From the NCBI GenBank assembly GCA_036877525.1, contig JAZGTH010000014.1:2686001-2750000 (forward strand): a DNA stretch of 64,000 nt, written 5' to 3'. The position numbers and the translations under genes are program-made. The notes under the pieces are model-generated. The model worked only from the letters and a program-made list of their open reading frames with translations, made no database searches and was not told where the DNA came from. Shown here one piece after another: positions 51,206 through 62,216 of this stretch (positions are counted from its first letter, which is position 1; each line of letters begins with the position of its first letter). The stretch is from Chromobotia macracanthus. Lineage: Eukaryota > Chordata > Actinopteri > Cypriniformes > Botiidae.

Positions 51206-51269
51206 AAAACACATGATAAAGTTGTAACCATCTAACCAAGTTTGCTAAACAGATACAATGAGACAAAAT

Positions 51270-51330
51270 TTAAAGCTGCAATCGTAACTTTCACCTCTCT
51301 ACCGCCATCTCTGTTGGAAACATAAATAAT
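51270..51330. mobile_element. TTAAAGCTACAAT-type MITE, terminal fragment
   Basis: TTTAAAGCTGCAATCGTAAC then CACCTCTCTACCGCCATCTC is the reverse complement of the closing 50 or so bases of the element at 19417-19660. Confidence 0.55.
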
Positions 51331-51395
51331 GTACTTCCGTGTCTGGTGGAAGTGACTGCATAAAAATCTAGAGTTATGACACAGCTTCAGCACAT

Positions 51396-51645
51396 AAAAC
51401 ATTCATTTTGATAATGTTACATATCATACATATCAAAAACGTTGCTCTTAAGTTGTTAGTGGAACATTTGAAAAATGTTACAGAATATAAAAATGTTTGA
51501 ATAATGAACAAGCAATAAAGTAATACAGCATCTAAAAACTGGAGGTTTTGAACGTTCCCAGAACTTTCAAAACAACATTTTTAACGTTTTCGTTACTTAA
51601 TGGAAACGTTAGGAAAACATTCTTAAAACCTAAAATTGTTAGCTA
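51396..51645 (-). mobile_element. AACGTT-type MITE, left end lost (copy 20)
   Basis: About 250 bases remain, from AAAACATTCATTTTG to CCTAAAATTGTTAGCTA. Several CpGs survive (AACGTTCCCAGAAC, TTAACGTTTTCG, GGAAACGTTAGG), so this may be a younger copy. Confidence 0.86.
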
Positions 51646-52429
51646 CGTAATCAACTGTTGCAGCGAATGAAATGTCAAACAGTAATACATAAAAACATGC
51701 TCTAAACATGTCACCAATATGACAGTTAGGTCAGAAAGTGAGTTTAATAAGCCTGAGAGACAGTCTGAGACAGACATCTGAGACAGTACTGCATTATTAA
51801 CATTTAATAATTGATTTGTGAGGGACAGTTAGTCTCGCTGGGAGTGCTTACAGGAATGAATGGGTCATATACCAAATCTGTCACGTCATAGACAACTGGC
51901 CAAACTCGACATGAAAGAAACAAACTGCTCAACAAGGACATTTCGTTCTGAATGAAGAATGAGACCGAGCTGCGATAATGCTGCTGTAATGCTTTTTCTA
52001 AAAAAATATTAAGGATAATAAAAAATATATCCAGCATAATTTGACTTTTATATATTTTAGGAAAACATTGCTGAAGTTCTTAAACTCCACTGCTGGGTTG
52101 GGAGAAACAGAGATCAAGTTTTCAGATGGAGTTTTTCTGTTCTCCAAACATGATGATTCAGCATTAGGAGATTTTGGCAGCATTATCTTCCTCTGTTTTG
52201 GAGCCTCTGTGGTAGTCTGTTCTCCATCCAGTCATGTCTCTCTCTCCCTCCATTATTCCCTCCCGAAAGATCACTCTCTCCTCTTTTCAAATATCACATG
52301 CTGGTACAACACTAGCCTCATCTAATAACCTAGCCATACCAATCATAATGATGTAGATCATTTTCTCCAGCACGCTGGTGTATTTTCTGCACACTCCAAG
52401 ATGAATAATAAACGGACACAGGATAATTA

Positions 52430-52850
52430 ACAGACGTCTTGATGAGCTCTTTTCATTAAACGCCTGAAATAAATAATCTGCCTTCTGCATTAGCATACGG
52501 CGCCGCTCGCTCGCATGGAGGCAAACAAACCATTGGCCATTTAACAGCCATAAAGAGCAATGAGACTGTTGTGTGCTCACTCGATATGCACATCTGAATT
52601 AATTAAACAAATCAATTAAGTAGCAAAAGGTGACGCCGATTATTAATGAAGTCTTCCCATGGTCTCTTCCCTTCTGTCTCTCGCCTGGGTTCTCTTCATT
52701 CATCTGATAATGACAAAGCCGCACTGATACCCTCAATAGGATTCGACTCATTATTTGTGCACGTGTCTTATGCGCCTCGTAACAACCTTTCCGAGCCGAA
52801 CTAATTTCCATTAGTACCGCTGTGAGTCATTTATATTGTCTGATCGGACA
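52430..52850. promoter_or_regulatory. candidate conserved non-coding element (developmental enhancer type)
   Basis: This block carries none of the repeat families seen elsewhere in the window and has mixed composition without microsatellites. It contains many AT-rich homeodomain-like words (AATTAATTAAAC near 52596, TAATGAAG near 52645, CATTAGTACC near 52810), a Cdx/Hox-like CCATAAA near 52549 and an AP-1-like TGAGTCAT near 52822. That texture is typical of vertebrate conserved enhancers. No alignment was possible, so conservation is an inference only. Confidence 0.35.
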
Positions 52851-53010
52851 CACCCTTGTAGGCCTTCAGATTAGAAAAGAAAACAAACAGGAAGTTCTTT
52901 TAAGTCACTTAATGTTTTGACGCAATTTCGGTTTTATATTGGATATCAACTGCTAACCCAAATACCAAAATTGTTTATTGTACCAAAAAAAGGACAAAAA
53001 TGTCCTTGAA

Positions 53011-53320
53011 GTCACCATGAAATCAAAATATACTATTTTTATGTAATACTTCAGCGTTTCTTATCAATTATTTGTGCATGTCATTTTTTTAATCCATGTG
53101 CCCTTGTTATCAAAATCTGAACATGTACTTTTCTTCTGGACAGACTTCTGTCAGTCTGATAGCGTTAACCACTCCCCTCCAAACTTTAGTCTGCTGCGGG
53201 CATTGAAACGCCTACTTTTCTACAGCCAACCAATTCCCATGGGGAAAAAGCAAGCCACGTGCTCAATTTTTCTGTTCCACTTTGAACTACCTCAGAACAA
53301 GTGACAGATGATTGGACGAT
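53011..53320. repeat. GTTAACCACTCCCC dispersed repeat, copy A
   Basis: AAGTCACCATGAAATCAAAA opens a unit that contains GCGTTAACCACTCCCCTCCA, TTTAGTCTGCTGCGGGCATT and GCAAGCCACG. The second half is shared with 62085-62216. The first half is a motif I associate with cyprinid repeats. It may extend to about 53700. Confidence 0.6.
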
Positions 53321-55129
53321 AAACCTATTTTATGTTGCTATCCTAAACAGAAGACTGATAAGCCTTTTTATTGTGCTATCATAAATGTGCATCATTACAT
53401 GGTCAGTTGCATTTTATTATAATTCAGATTTAATTTTCCCTGCTGCCTACGATCTTATCAGAACAGATCTGCGCCCCAGTGCTGCATCACAACCACTGCA
53501 TTAATGCATCTTCTGTCACTTTTAAAATATGTGAAAGAGAAGGCGGGTTTCTATTTGTCTGATGTGTTTATATAGTCCACAGATTCAGCCCTTCCATAAT
53601 TAACTGGTCTGAAATCAATTTTGATCAATTCTGATGATCAATTCTATGGTGAGCTATGGTGGTCATTTTCTTCCTCTTGAAAGGCATAATATTGTTTGCA
53701 AATCACAGATATTATGGACACCGTTTCATTTTCTCATTTGCATAAAAATAATATACTTGCAAGGTTTTAATAAGCACTGAGGATGAGATACAAAATGAGG
53801 GCGTTTTTAATATAAAATATTATAATTAATATTCTATGTCACTGTACCATTAGCCAATCAGCTTTGGAAGCACATCACCTTCCTGCAGCTCCAGAGTAAT
53901 GAGTCACATGACATTTACGGCTCATCTGATTGGTTCTAAAAACCCGCTCATGAGCAGAGGAGGAAGCACCATCTAACTGCCATTGAGATGAATAGGAAAA
54001 CATACGCATTGCTCTCTGCAGGTATTATAGACCTCCTTGTCATCAATTCAGGCAGAAATTAACTTTTGTTGCCACCAGGGTGCTCGCAATTATTGTTATC
54101 AGCTAGCAGTGTATTGCATTAGACAGTGCCACGTTTCACTTTGCTTCAGTGGTAAACTGCATTCTGCCCACAGATCCTCCAGTAAACTATATTTTGTGAG
54201 ATGTGAATTATCCATTTAAAACTCTGCCCCCAGTGACCGTCTGCATTTAAGCATTTAAAACAATTTCCATTTCAAAGAATGAAACTGAAACTCAATGAAA
54301 ATCTTCATTTGATTCAGTAGAACAACAGAAAGTCCTGCAACAATTTATTTAGTTTATTCATAGATCCCATATATAAATGAAGTTATGATTGACACAAATT
54401 GTAATGACAGCGTGTTATACATCAGAATACGGACACTTGGTGTTTAATTTGCAGTCATGGGCTGTTGCTCGTAAAACTGACACAGGAGCTGTCAACATCT
54501 ATACAGCCCAAACCTTGTTCCAAAAGTTTCAGTAAGAAAGCAAGGCTGTTTTTAATCCAGATTTTCATTTTCGATGGTAACAGAATACAAATCTTTGCAG
54601 CGTACTGGAGTAGTTTTTCCACACAAAAAAGTGTTCCCTGCACCAACAAAATCTTACAACGCAAATAAAAAGCTTTAAAAATCTTTGACTTTAGGTTACA
54701 GCTACACACCTCGCACTGATTATATTATTGTTGGGCAGCAAATGAATAATGCATGCTGTTTACATGTGATCAATACAGTAACATATGGGAAGTGAAACCT
54801 TTCATTTAAAAGAGTTTATTGTTGCTCTTTGCAAGCTTAAACACGTGTTAGAAGAACCAGGTTGTGGAAAGTGAGCAAAAACATCAGTTTCACAGAGAAA
54901 ACACAAAAATACAAAACAACAGAGTTCTTTATCTAACACAATAACGGGCTAGAATTTGACACAGTATGGTATCGCAACACACAGCAGCTATGAGCCGCTT
55001 GGACCTCTTAAAATGAATCAAGTTAGCACAATAAATATCTGGTGATTCTACAGGAAATGTAGTGCCAAAGCAGGAGGCTTCCATGTCTTCCTTGGCCCTG
55101 TGCTTCTCTCCAAGGGTAACATGCATCTC

Positions 55130-55160
55130 TCTCTCATTTCTCTCTCTTTCTCTTTCTTTC
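55130..55160. repeat. CT-rich microsatellite
   Basis: CTCTCTCATTTCTCTCTCTT-type imperfect run. Confidence 0.75.
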
Positions 55161-56125
55161 GATTACTGTTCTCTTATCCTCCCTACATCCTCCACTACTG
55201 CTTTCTCTCACAGCAGACGTGATGAAAGCACAGTGCACCTGTGATCTGGGATTACACACATCAAGTGTACTTTCTGCTCTTACAGACTGTGTGCACTCGC
55301 TAGAAATCCCCACAGCTCTGCTCTCTAAAGATGCTAATATTTATTCATGTGAATGCGAGGATGGTTAAACTATGTTTTTTATGAGGTCTAGGTGACAATT
55401 AACATAAACAGACATGGGTGTATCTGCTCTGGTTAAGTGTGTTAATAACCCATGTTGCATTTGCAAACACACAGGAACACATCACATTACAAATCCCAGT
55501 AAGGAAGGTAATGACCAAGTGGCAGGGAAAACTCTCAAAGATGTTAAAGTGAACTTGGTAGTGTGTAAAGTAATTTTCAAAAGCAGTTTTTCTCTTGTTT
55601 TCCAGCAAAGTATAAAAACAGTCTTCCCGGTAAGACCTCGATTGCTGGTTCAGTTTTTGGTTATCAGACTGAATAACTGTTTATATGTTTACATGTAATA
55701 TGCAAAGCTGGTTTAGAGATTCTAGAGCTACCATCAGGAGTCTCTGTTTCCACATGGAGTTCGTACATTTAAATATGAGGCTTGTAGCTCATATTAAGAT
55801 ATTAATAGCTACGGTAGCATCGATATAGATTTAGTATAGACAACATGGGTTCCATAAACATGCAGAACATGATCTAAATTAACTTATATATATGGTATAC
55901 GGAGAAATAAACTGATGGGAGAACTGGGAGCCAGCTCAATTCCCTGGTGACATTTATTTATTATATTATTATTATTATTACTATTCATTTATTATTTATT
56001 ACTCATTTATTTTACATCAGACACCTCTCACAAAGCTTCATCATATCTGTGTTATCAGGAGGTGACAAACCTACACGGTGAAAAATAGCTTCACAGCCCT
56101 TTTTTAAAGGATAAAGATGAGCAGT

Positions 56126-56195
56126 CGCTTCCTTTTTATGAATCCACCCAAAACTTTTCTAACTTTGTTTCAAAGAAACAAAAGAAGATGATAGG
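56126..56195 (+). repeat. possible fragment of the same common fish repeat
   Basis: ATCCACCCAAAACTTTTCTA then GTTTCAAAGAAACAAAAGAA resembles the same repeat with a deletion. The match is weak. It abuts the CpG-rich block. Confidence 0.3.
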
Positions 56196-56199
56196 ATGT

Positions 56200-56720
56200 C
56201 ACACGTACAACATGTTTAGTATGCATACTAATCGCACTCAAACGCACGCAGTACGCAAGCGCACTCCACCGGTCACGTGACCCACAGTTGTAAACAAAGC
56301 ACGCTGTATACTTCACAAAATTGGCCAAAGTTTTAATAACACTTGCAACGTTTAAATAACATTATATAACATTTTCCTTTTACAGCTTCACACGTTTCCC
56401 ACATACATACCGCGTACCTGTCGAGTCGTGGTTGTTCGGGTCGTTTACCTCAGGCGACGTTTTATATAAGGGTGAATAAATCCCACAATGACAAGAAGTG
56501 CAGATGATGAGCTTTGGTGATGTGAAATGTCGTAAATATATAAAACAAATAAATACGTAATAAAAACAAATAAATACGTAATAAAAACAAATAAATACGT
56601 AATAAAAACAAATAAATAAACGCGCCGTGCAGCGTCGCCTCGGTTTGTTTGGACACGTGACCCGCGCGTCGCGCGCTTTTATCGCTGACGTTTTCTGCAT
56701 TGGATGGCGCTTCTCTAACC
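56200..56720. promoter_or_regulatory. CpG-rich block with E-box palindromes, candidate promoter
   Basis: The block has many CpGs (for example GACCCGCGCGTCGCGCGC near 56660) in an otherwise CpG-depleted region. It holds GGTCACGTGACC at 56271-56282, a perfect 12-base palindrome whose core GTCACGTGAC equals the published CLEAR/USF-type E-box, and a second CACGTGACC at 56654-56662. On the minus strand GCCTGAG|GTAAAC at 56449/56448 is a good splice donor, so a non-coding first exon from about 56.65 kb to 56449 is conceivable. An array of 21-bp repeats sits inside the block. No recognisable protein is encoded. Confidence 0.35.
56545..56619. repeat. 21-bp minisatellite, three and a half units
   Basis: The unit ACAAATAAATACGTAATAAA plus one A repeats at 56545, 56566 and 56587 without change, with a partial fourth copy. 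Each unit retains its CpG (TACGTA). Confidence 0.95.
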
Positions 56721-56882
56721 AAATGCTTTTTTCTTTTAAAAGTTCATCTGTAATGAAGCATCAGAAAATATTGTCATACCCCAAGACAACAACACTTGCA
56801 TGCTTATATGTTTACATTCACATGCACCACTTTTATTCCTTGCAGGCGAGCTTGTGAATGAGAACCTTCCATGTGTAGAGAA

Positions 56883-56917
56883 GCTTTATGCTTTATGCTT
56901 TATGCTTTATGCTTTAT
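56883..56917. repeat. 7-bp tandem repeat, five units
   Basis: The heptamer GCTTTAT repeats five times without error. Confidence 0.95.
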
Positions 56918-57032
56918 GGATGGATGAACAGGCCAGATTTGTTATATTGTTATATTCACTCACAGGCTTGGTTGGAGGTGTCTGTCGCACAAGAGTTTAA
57001 CTGGAATAAATGGCATGGGAGTGGCCTTCACC

Positions 57033-57140
57033 CATCCAACGGAGAACGTTCTGAGAACATTGGTTGTAGCGTTCTCTCAGAGTTATCAAAGGTTCGTTCA
57101 GTAACGTTAGCAGAGCATTTTTTAACGTTATACATCATAT
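57033..57140 (-). mobile_element. AACGTT-type MITE, 5' fragment (copy 21)
   Basis: It begins CCAACGGAGAACGTTCTGAG and stops after TTTAACGTTATACATCATAT. Most AACGTT words are still intact, again suggesting a relatively recent copy. Confidence 0.8.
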
Positions 57141-57923
57141 GTCGGGTTTTCCTTGAAAAAAACAAAAACAGGGGTATGCAAGTAAAGAAGCTTTAAGCAG
57201 CAGTTCTAGAAGAACGTGCATCTCTGTGCATCGTTTAGCCTTGACGAAGCAAATATTTCCTAAAGCTTGAGCATGCTTTGTGTTCACAGCTGTGTTGCGT
57301 GATAAGCAAAACTCTCACAGGATGGGGTTAATTGACATATTTAGTGGCAAAACACGCACATGTACGTGTATCAGCTGTTTGGGTCCGTTAGTCAGACGAA
57401 ACGCTTGCTCTGCAACCTGGCTTTCCTTGTTGTCTCCTTTGAGGCAAAAGCGTGTTTGGTGAACTGGATATTCTATTGCAAAACTCGGTTTTGAATTGCA
57501 ATTCAGCACTGCTGTACAATCGCCGGCTTATATTAGGTGAATAAAATGTCTGTGCTTTTCCATTTTCACTCAGAACTGTACAACAGCACTGACTCAGCAT
57601 GTGTCTGTGAGATCTTGGTTGTCTGTGCTGCAGTTTTCCTGCAGATACAGTTCACAAGCATTAGCAGGAAATGAGAAAATGACTTTTGCAAATTGAAAAG
57701 CGTTTGAAATGACCACAGATTCCCTGCCGTGACTCGCTTTTCCAGAAAGATGAATGTGTTTATAATGATTCGTGACAAATTCTTGATAATACAGGTCACA
57801 CTTGGCCATCCCATTAAAAGAACAGAATAACTCTGAAAACAACAAAGTTCAATGTCAAAGTCGTATTCTGTGATAGAGTCAGATTTAAAATGTATAAAAT
57901 AAATACACTGAACATTGAACTAA

Positions 57924-58223
57924 ACTAACAGGGAACATTCTCAGAACATTGGCTAACATTCACTAAAAGTTCTCTTAGTCCTTGCAGTAATGTTAGTATA
58001 ATGCTATGTATTATACATAATCAAAAACATTTGTTCTTTAGTTGTTAGTGGAGGGCTTTAAAATGTTACAAATTAAAAAAGTTTGAATAATGTTTTTTTA
58101 ACCAAGCAATAACATTAAAATAACATCTAAAAAATGGACGGTTTAAAGGTTCCTAGAACACGTTTTTGTTACTTAATGAAAACATTAGGGACATGTTCTT
58201 ATAACCTGACATTGTTAGCTGGG
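57924..58223 (-). mobile_element. AACGTT-type MITE, full length (copy 22)
   Basis: Left end ACTAACAGGGAACATTCTC; right end CTGACATTGTTAGCTGGG followed by TA. It retains the full order of interior segments with minor deletions. Confidence 0.88.
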
Positions 58224-60064
58224 TAGTAGCCTAAAGTTGTTTAAAAAATAAATTACTTTAAAATACTCTTGAGATTTTAAATGAGTAAGATTTAAGATAA
58301 GATTTTCCCAGACCTGAAAAGCTGAATGAATTCTTGCTGAGGGTTTCAGTATACCAGTCACACAACCCTGAGTGCAAATAACATTGACCTTAATATTAAA
58401 TATGCAAAGAATTAGAGGCCAACTTGTTTGATGTTTCCTCCTCGATAAATAACATGGCTGGACGGTTTTCTTGCCCAACTAACAAAACTTCTCAGTGATC
58501 ACAGCTGTTTCACACAACAGCGATCTGGAATCAATCTGATCGCAAATCACAGAGTACTCAGTCAAACAGCCTTCACGCTGTAAACGACACTAACACGGGT
58601 TTAACTGAGCTCTCAGCTGTGTATCTGCCTAAAGCTGATGCCCTGAAGCCAGCAGACCATCCAGCAGGACAAGGATGAAGAGATCTAGCTGTGTTCCACT
58701 CACACAGCTGTGTTTGCACCACTCCTGTACCATCTGCATTCACCCGAGTGTCCTTGGTTTTAAATACTGCTTTTCCACTGAAACAATGGTGGTGTCTGAG
58801 CTGCCTATAAGAAAGAAAATCACAAATCCACCATTTCTCCTACACAAGACTGAGATTACAAGATCAAACTGAGACTTTTTGCAAGTTTCCTGATTCAGGG
58901 ATGCCGACAGGATGTCATCTTTGGGTACACGCAAAAACCTGACCACGCCTCCATGTCCCGGGTTCAACAGCTGTCATCCTGCTAGCACGTTTGTTCTAAA
59001 GTCAAAAGTTTAACTTTTTGTTCTAACTTTATCAAACTTTATTCAGACATCTCACTCAGACTAATGTGGGTTTAAATAGAAGATATCCGATGTTATTTCC
59101 ATGCCTGCCTTTAATACATATAGATCTGCATAATGAAGATTTTTTTGTGAAAACATGAAAACATTTTTCTAAATCATTTTAATTTCAGACACACAGGAAA
59201 AATGAAACTGAACAAGCAATTCTGCAGTGTGTGAAACAATATAAACAGGATCTGTCAACTTAAGACAGGCTGATAACTGACACTTGCAGTGTGGCTCACT
59301 TGATAATTATGGAATGGCCTAGTTTTGTCATAGACATGGTGTTGCCCTGACAACCTCCCCAGCACCGTCTGTAGAAAAGGGCTAAAGCAATCGTGTGTGT
59401 GTGTGTCGTGCTGACATAAACTGGGAAAAGTTGACCAAGCACCATATGATTTGATAATGTCATAGTGCTGTGGGAGCTTAATATAACTGACCACTGAGAT
59501 GCAGTGAAATTAGAAACCCTCACATAGTAATGAATTAACAGCCAGAGTAAACCCCATTGAAAACTTTTGTACCTCTGCAGAGCTCAGAACTCTGTTGCCG
59601 GAAAGCGATCGTTTTCAAAGCCAAGATGTTTTGGCAGTAGTAGAGTTTCACACTGTCCCAACACACATCAATTTATTCAGTTCTGACCTTTCCTTCTAGC
59701 TTTAAGGCTTTATCCATTGTGATGTGTTATTTAATACACCATGCTTATCCACCATCTCTGAGTAAACTGTCTGAATCACGAGGACTTTTGCCTTTTGACG
59801 CAGGTCAACGAGATGGAAAAATGTGAGGGACTGCATAAATTTGACAGCTTAGCAGAAAACAAGACGACTTGGGGTTTAAGTCCACTGTTCTGCTTCGCAC
59901 ATTTTATACACCAGACAAATATTCACATATTTTTCACAGAGTTCCTATTTAACAACTACTGAAAGAACAAGCTACAAAGCTGCACCATCTGCAGTACCAG
60001 ACATGAGATATAGTAGCCGGATCATCTTTCTGTTTACAGACAGACATTTCCTGCAAAATCGACA
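58224..60064. other. non-coding, nothing recognised
   Basis: No plausible exon; only a short GT run at 59393-59406. Confidence 0.5.
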
Positions 60065-60184
60065 ACTCAAATTATAATTCATTATTATAAACTTGTCATT
60101 GAAAATCAGGCTAAGGTAAGGAGACCGTTTTAAACACTGATCTGTCATGTACTTTTTAATAAAAAGTTTCACTTTGCAGCTTTA
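60065..60184. mobile_element. TTAAAGCTACAAT-type MITE, reverse variant, second copy
   Basis: It shares CTCAAATTATAATTCATTAT, AAGGTAAGGAGACC and CTGATCTGTCATGTACTT with the element at 44555-44689 and ends TTTGCAGCTTTAA. Confidence 0.65.
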
Positions 60185-61332
60185 AGTTAAAAAAACATTT
60201 GAAAATGCAAAACTGCTGTTTACATGAGTAAAAAAAGTCAAACAGTCTTTTAAAATTTTATGTATTTATTCTAGTGGCAGTAAATGTGAGGCTACGACAA
60301 CAACGTGAGGCTATGATGTTAGTTTTAGCACCAAAAAAATCCTAAATGCTTCAGTGCATTTGGGACACAAATGAAAACTTCACGTGGTTAATTGACATGC
60401 ATGGATACATGTTTCAATGTACAGTTGTATTCATGTTAAACCAAGTTATATTGCAAAGACAAATGATTTCGTACATTTCGTACAATCATTGTATGCTGTG
60501 AAAAATAAATGAAACGATGGTGAAGCATGAAAAATAAAACATTTAACTATTATTAAAGCTTTTTTCAATATATCTGGATTTTAGTTGATTTCCTGTCATC
60601 AAACCAGTTTACTCTGTAATAAATGTCTGTTTACTCAGTAAAGGCTCAGAAACATCTTAAAAGGTAATTGTTCAATAATGCATTTATTTATATGCATGTT
60701 TGTTCATTCCACAAAATCTTCACACAATATAATGGATGTCTGCCACAGTTCCTAATGACTGACTACTGAATCTGTTAATGTGAGTCTGTGTGCTGATTCA
60801 GGATGAAGAACCATCTGTAGATTATAGTCATTGTATTCATCATACACGAATACAAGCAGCGATTACCTCAAGATCAAACTAACATCAGAACCTCAACTGT
60901 CCTGTAATCTGTGATGCTTGTGTCTAATACCTGCTGCTAATGAATTCATGTTTTAAGTAACAGTGATTTCAGCAGATGTTTTAAACTACTGCCGTATGGT
61001 GTTTTCTGGTCATGTCTACGAAGGTACAGATGTGTGTCCACTAAAAGAGTTTTAATTAGGCTTTACCAATCTCCATCACAGAAACGCAGGCCTTGTCAAA
61101 CATTTTAAAAACTATTTCACAAGCTTTAAACACTCACAGTTCTGACCTTCCCAGACTTTCAACAAGAATTGTGTTCACATTATCTGCAAGTGACTGCAAG
61201 GAAGCGTAGAAAATCACTTTCAGTTTGGTTTTCACTTTCCTCCAACATGATTTCTGCAGACGCTGGGGAATAAAACATGACGTGATAAATTCCAAAGAAA
61301 ATAAACCACTAAAGGTTAACCTGACTGCAGCC

Positions 61333-61470
61333 TTTAAAGGTAGGGTAGGCAATTTAGGAGATGTTAGCAATAGCAACCTAGCTTTGAATGAATAAGATCC
61401 CGCCTTTCTTTCAGAGCCCGAATACAATGATTGGACAGACTTTTTATGGTTCTATCAAGTTAACATCACT
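61333..61470. repeat. AAAGCTAGCTTGC dispersed repeat, copy C (inverted)
   Basis: It starts AAAGGTAGGGTAGGCAATTT, continues with AGCAATAGCAACCTAGCTTT and AATAAGATCCCGCCTTTC, the reverse complement of copies A and B. The element may extend into the GC-richer sequence up to about 61915. Confidence 0.6.
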
Positions 61471-61915
61471 CCAGATCAAACTGGGAGTGGAAGCTGCCAA
61501 ATCATGCCAAATCATGTTTTCTGCGTTGGTCCCAGCTGAACCCTCCCTCAGTCTGCGAAACCCCCTCCCCCCGAGATGACTGCTGCTGAGGTAAGCCGGT
61601 CCCCCTTCACCCTGTTCCTCTCTCACAGGACAGACCATTGACCCACGTCAGGGTCATCGAGTTTGTAAATGGAGCCGTTTTGCATGCTCTGTTCCAGAGA
61701 TTCCAAAGACGAGCCTGAAGCTTCGTCTCTTTGCACGGTTAACGGTCACCCGGGCAGCCCCGAGGTTGATCGGAGGCGATACTGTAACAACGCTCACCCA
61801 TTTGCTCTCTCACCCACAGGGAAGGAGTTGCATGGCTGCTTGAGAGATTTCTGTAATCCTCCGCCCCACAAGCAGAGGCCCCTCCTCTACAGAATCTCTC
61901 TTTAGAAAATCTGGG
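61470..61915. other. GC-richer block with splice-like sites, unrecognised
   Basis: The block is richer in G+C than its flanks. On the plus strand it has donor-like GCTGAG|GTAAGC (about 61590) and acceptor-like TCTCTCACAG|GACAG and TCTCACCCACAG|GGAAGG (about 61629 and 61820). The enclosed segments do not translate into anything I recognise. It directly follows repeat copy C, so it could simply be the rest of that element. Confidence 0.3.
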
Positions 61916-62084
61916 GACAAAACACTTGAAACAGCAACTAAGAAATCCACAGTGAGCATTAAGAGACGTCATCCCTTTACCTGAAAAACATCAAAACACG
62001 AACATCAACCAGTAAAAATCAACAATGGCAGATGGGAAAGTACACGAATGTTGATTGTATGACGTCAGTCTGACGGCTTGGGTG

Positions 62085-62216
62085 GAATCAGAGCCGTTAA
62101 CCACTCCCCTTTGAATGAAGTCTGCTGCAAGCTTTGAATCACCTACTTATCTAGAGCCAATCAAATCCGAGCAGGTAAAAAACAAGCCAGGCCTCCATTT
62201 TTTCATTTTACTGTGA
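62085..62216. repeat. GTTAACCACTCCCC dispersed repeat, copy B
   Basis: CCGTTAACCACTCCCCTTTG, AGTCTGCTGCAAGC, CCTACTTATCTAGAGCCAAT and AAACAAGCCAGGCCTCCATT occur in the same order as in copy A at 53160-53280. Confidence 0.6.

Noticed and set aside
56380..56722. Repetitive LRIYLFL and FICFYYV ORFs
   Set aside because: They arise from the 21-bp minisatellite, whose length keeps any frame open; not considered a protein.
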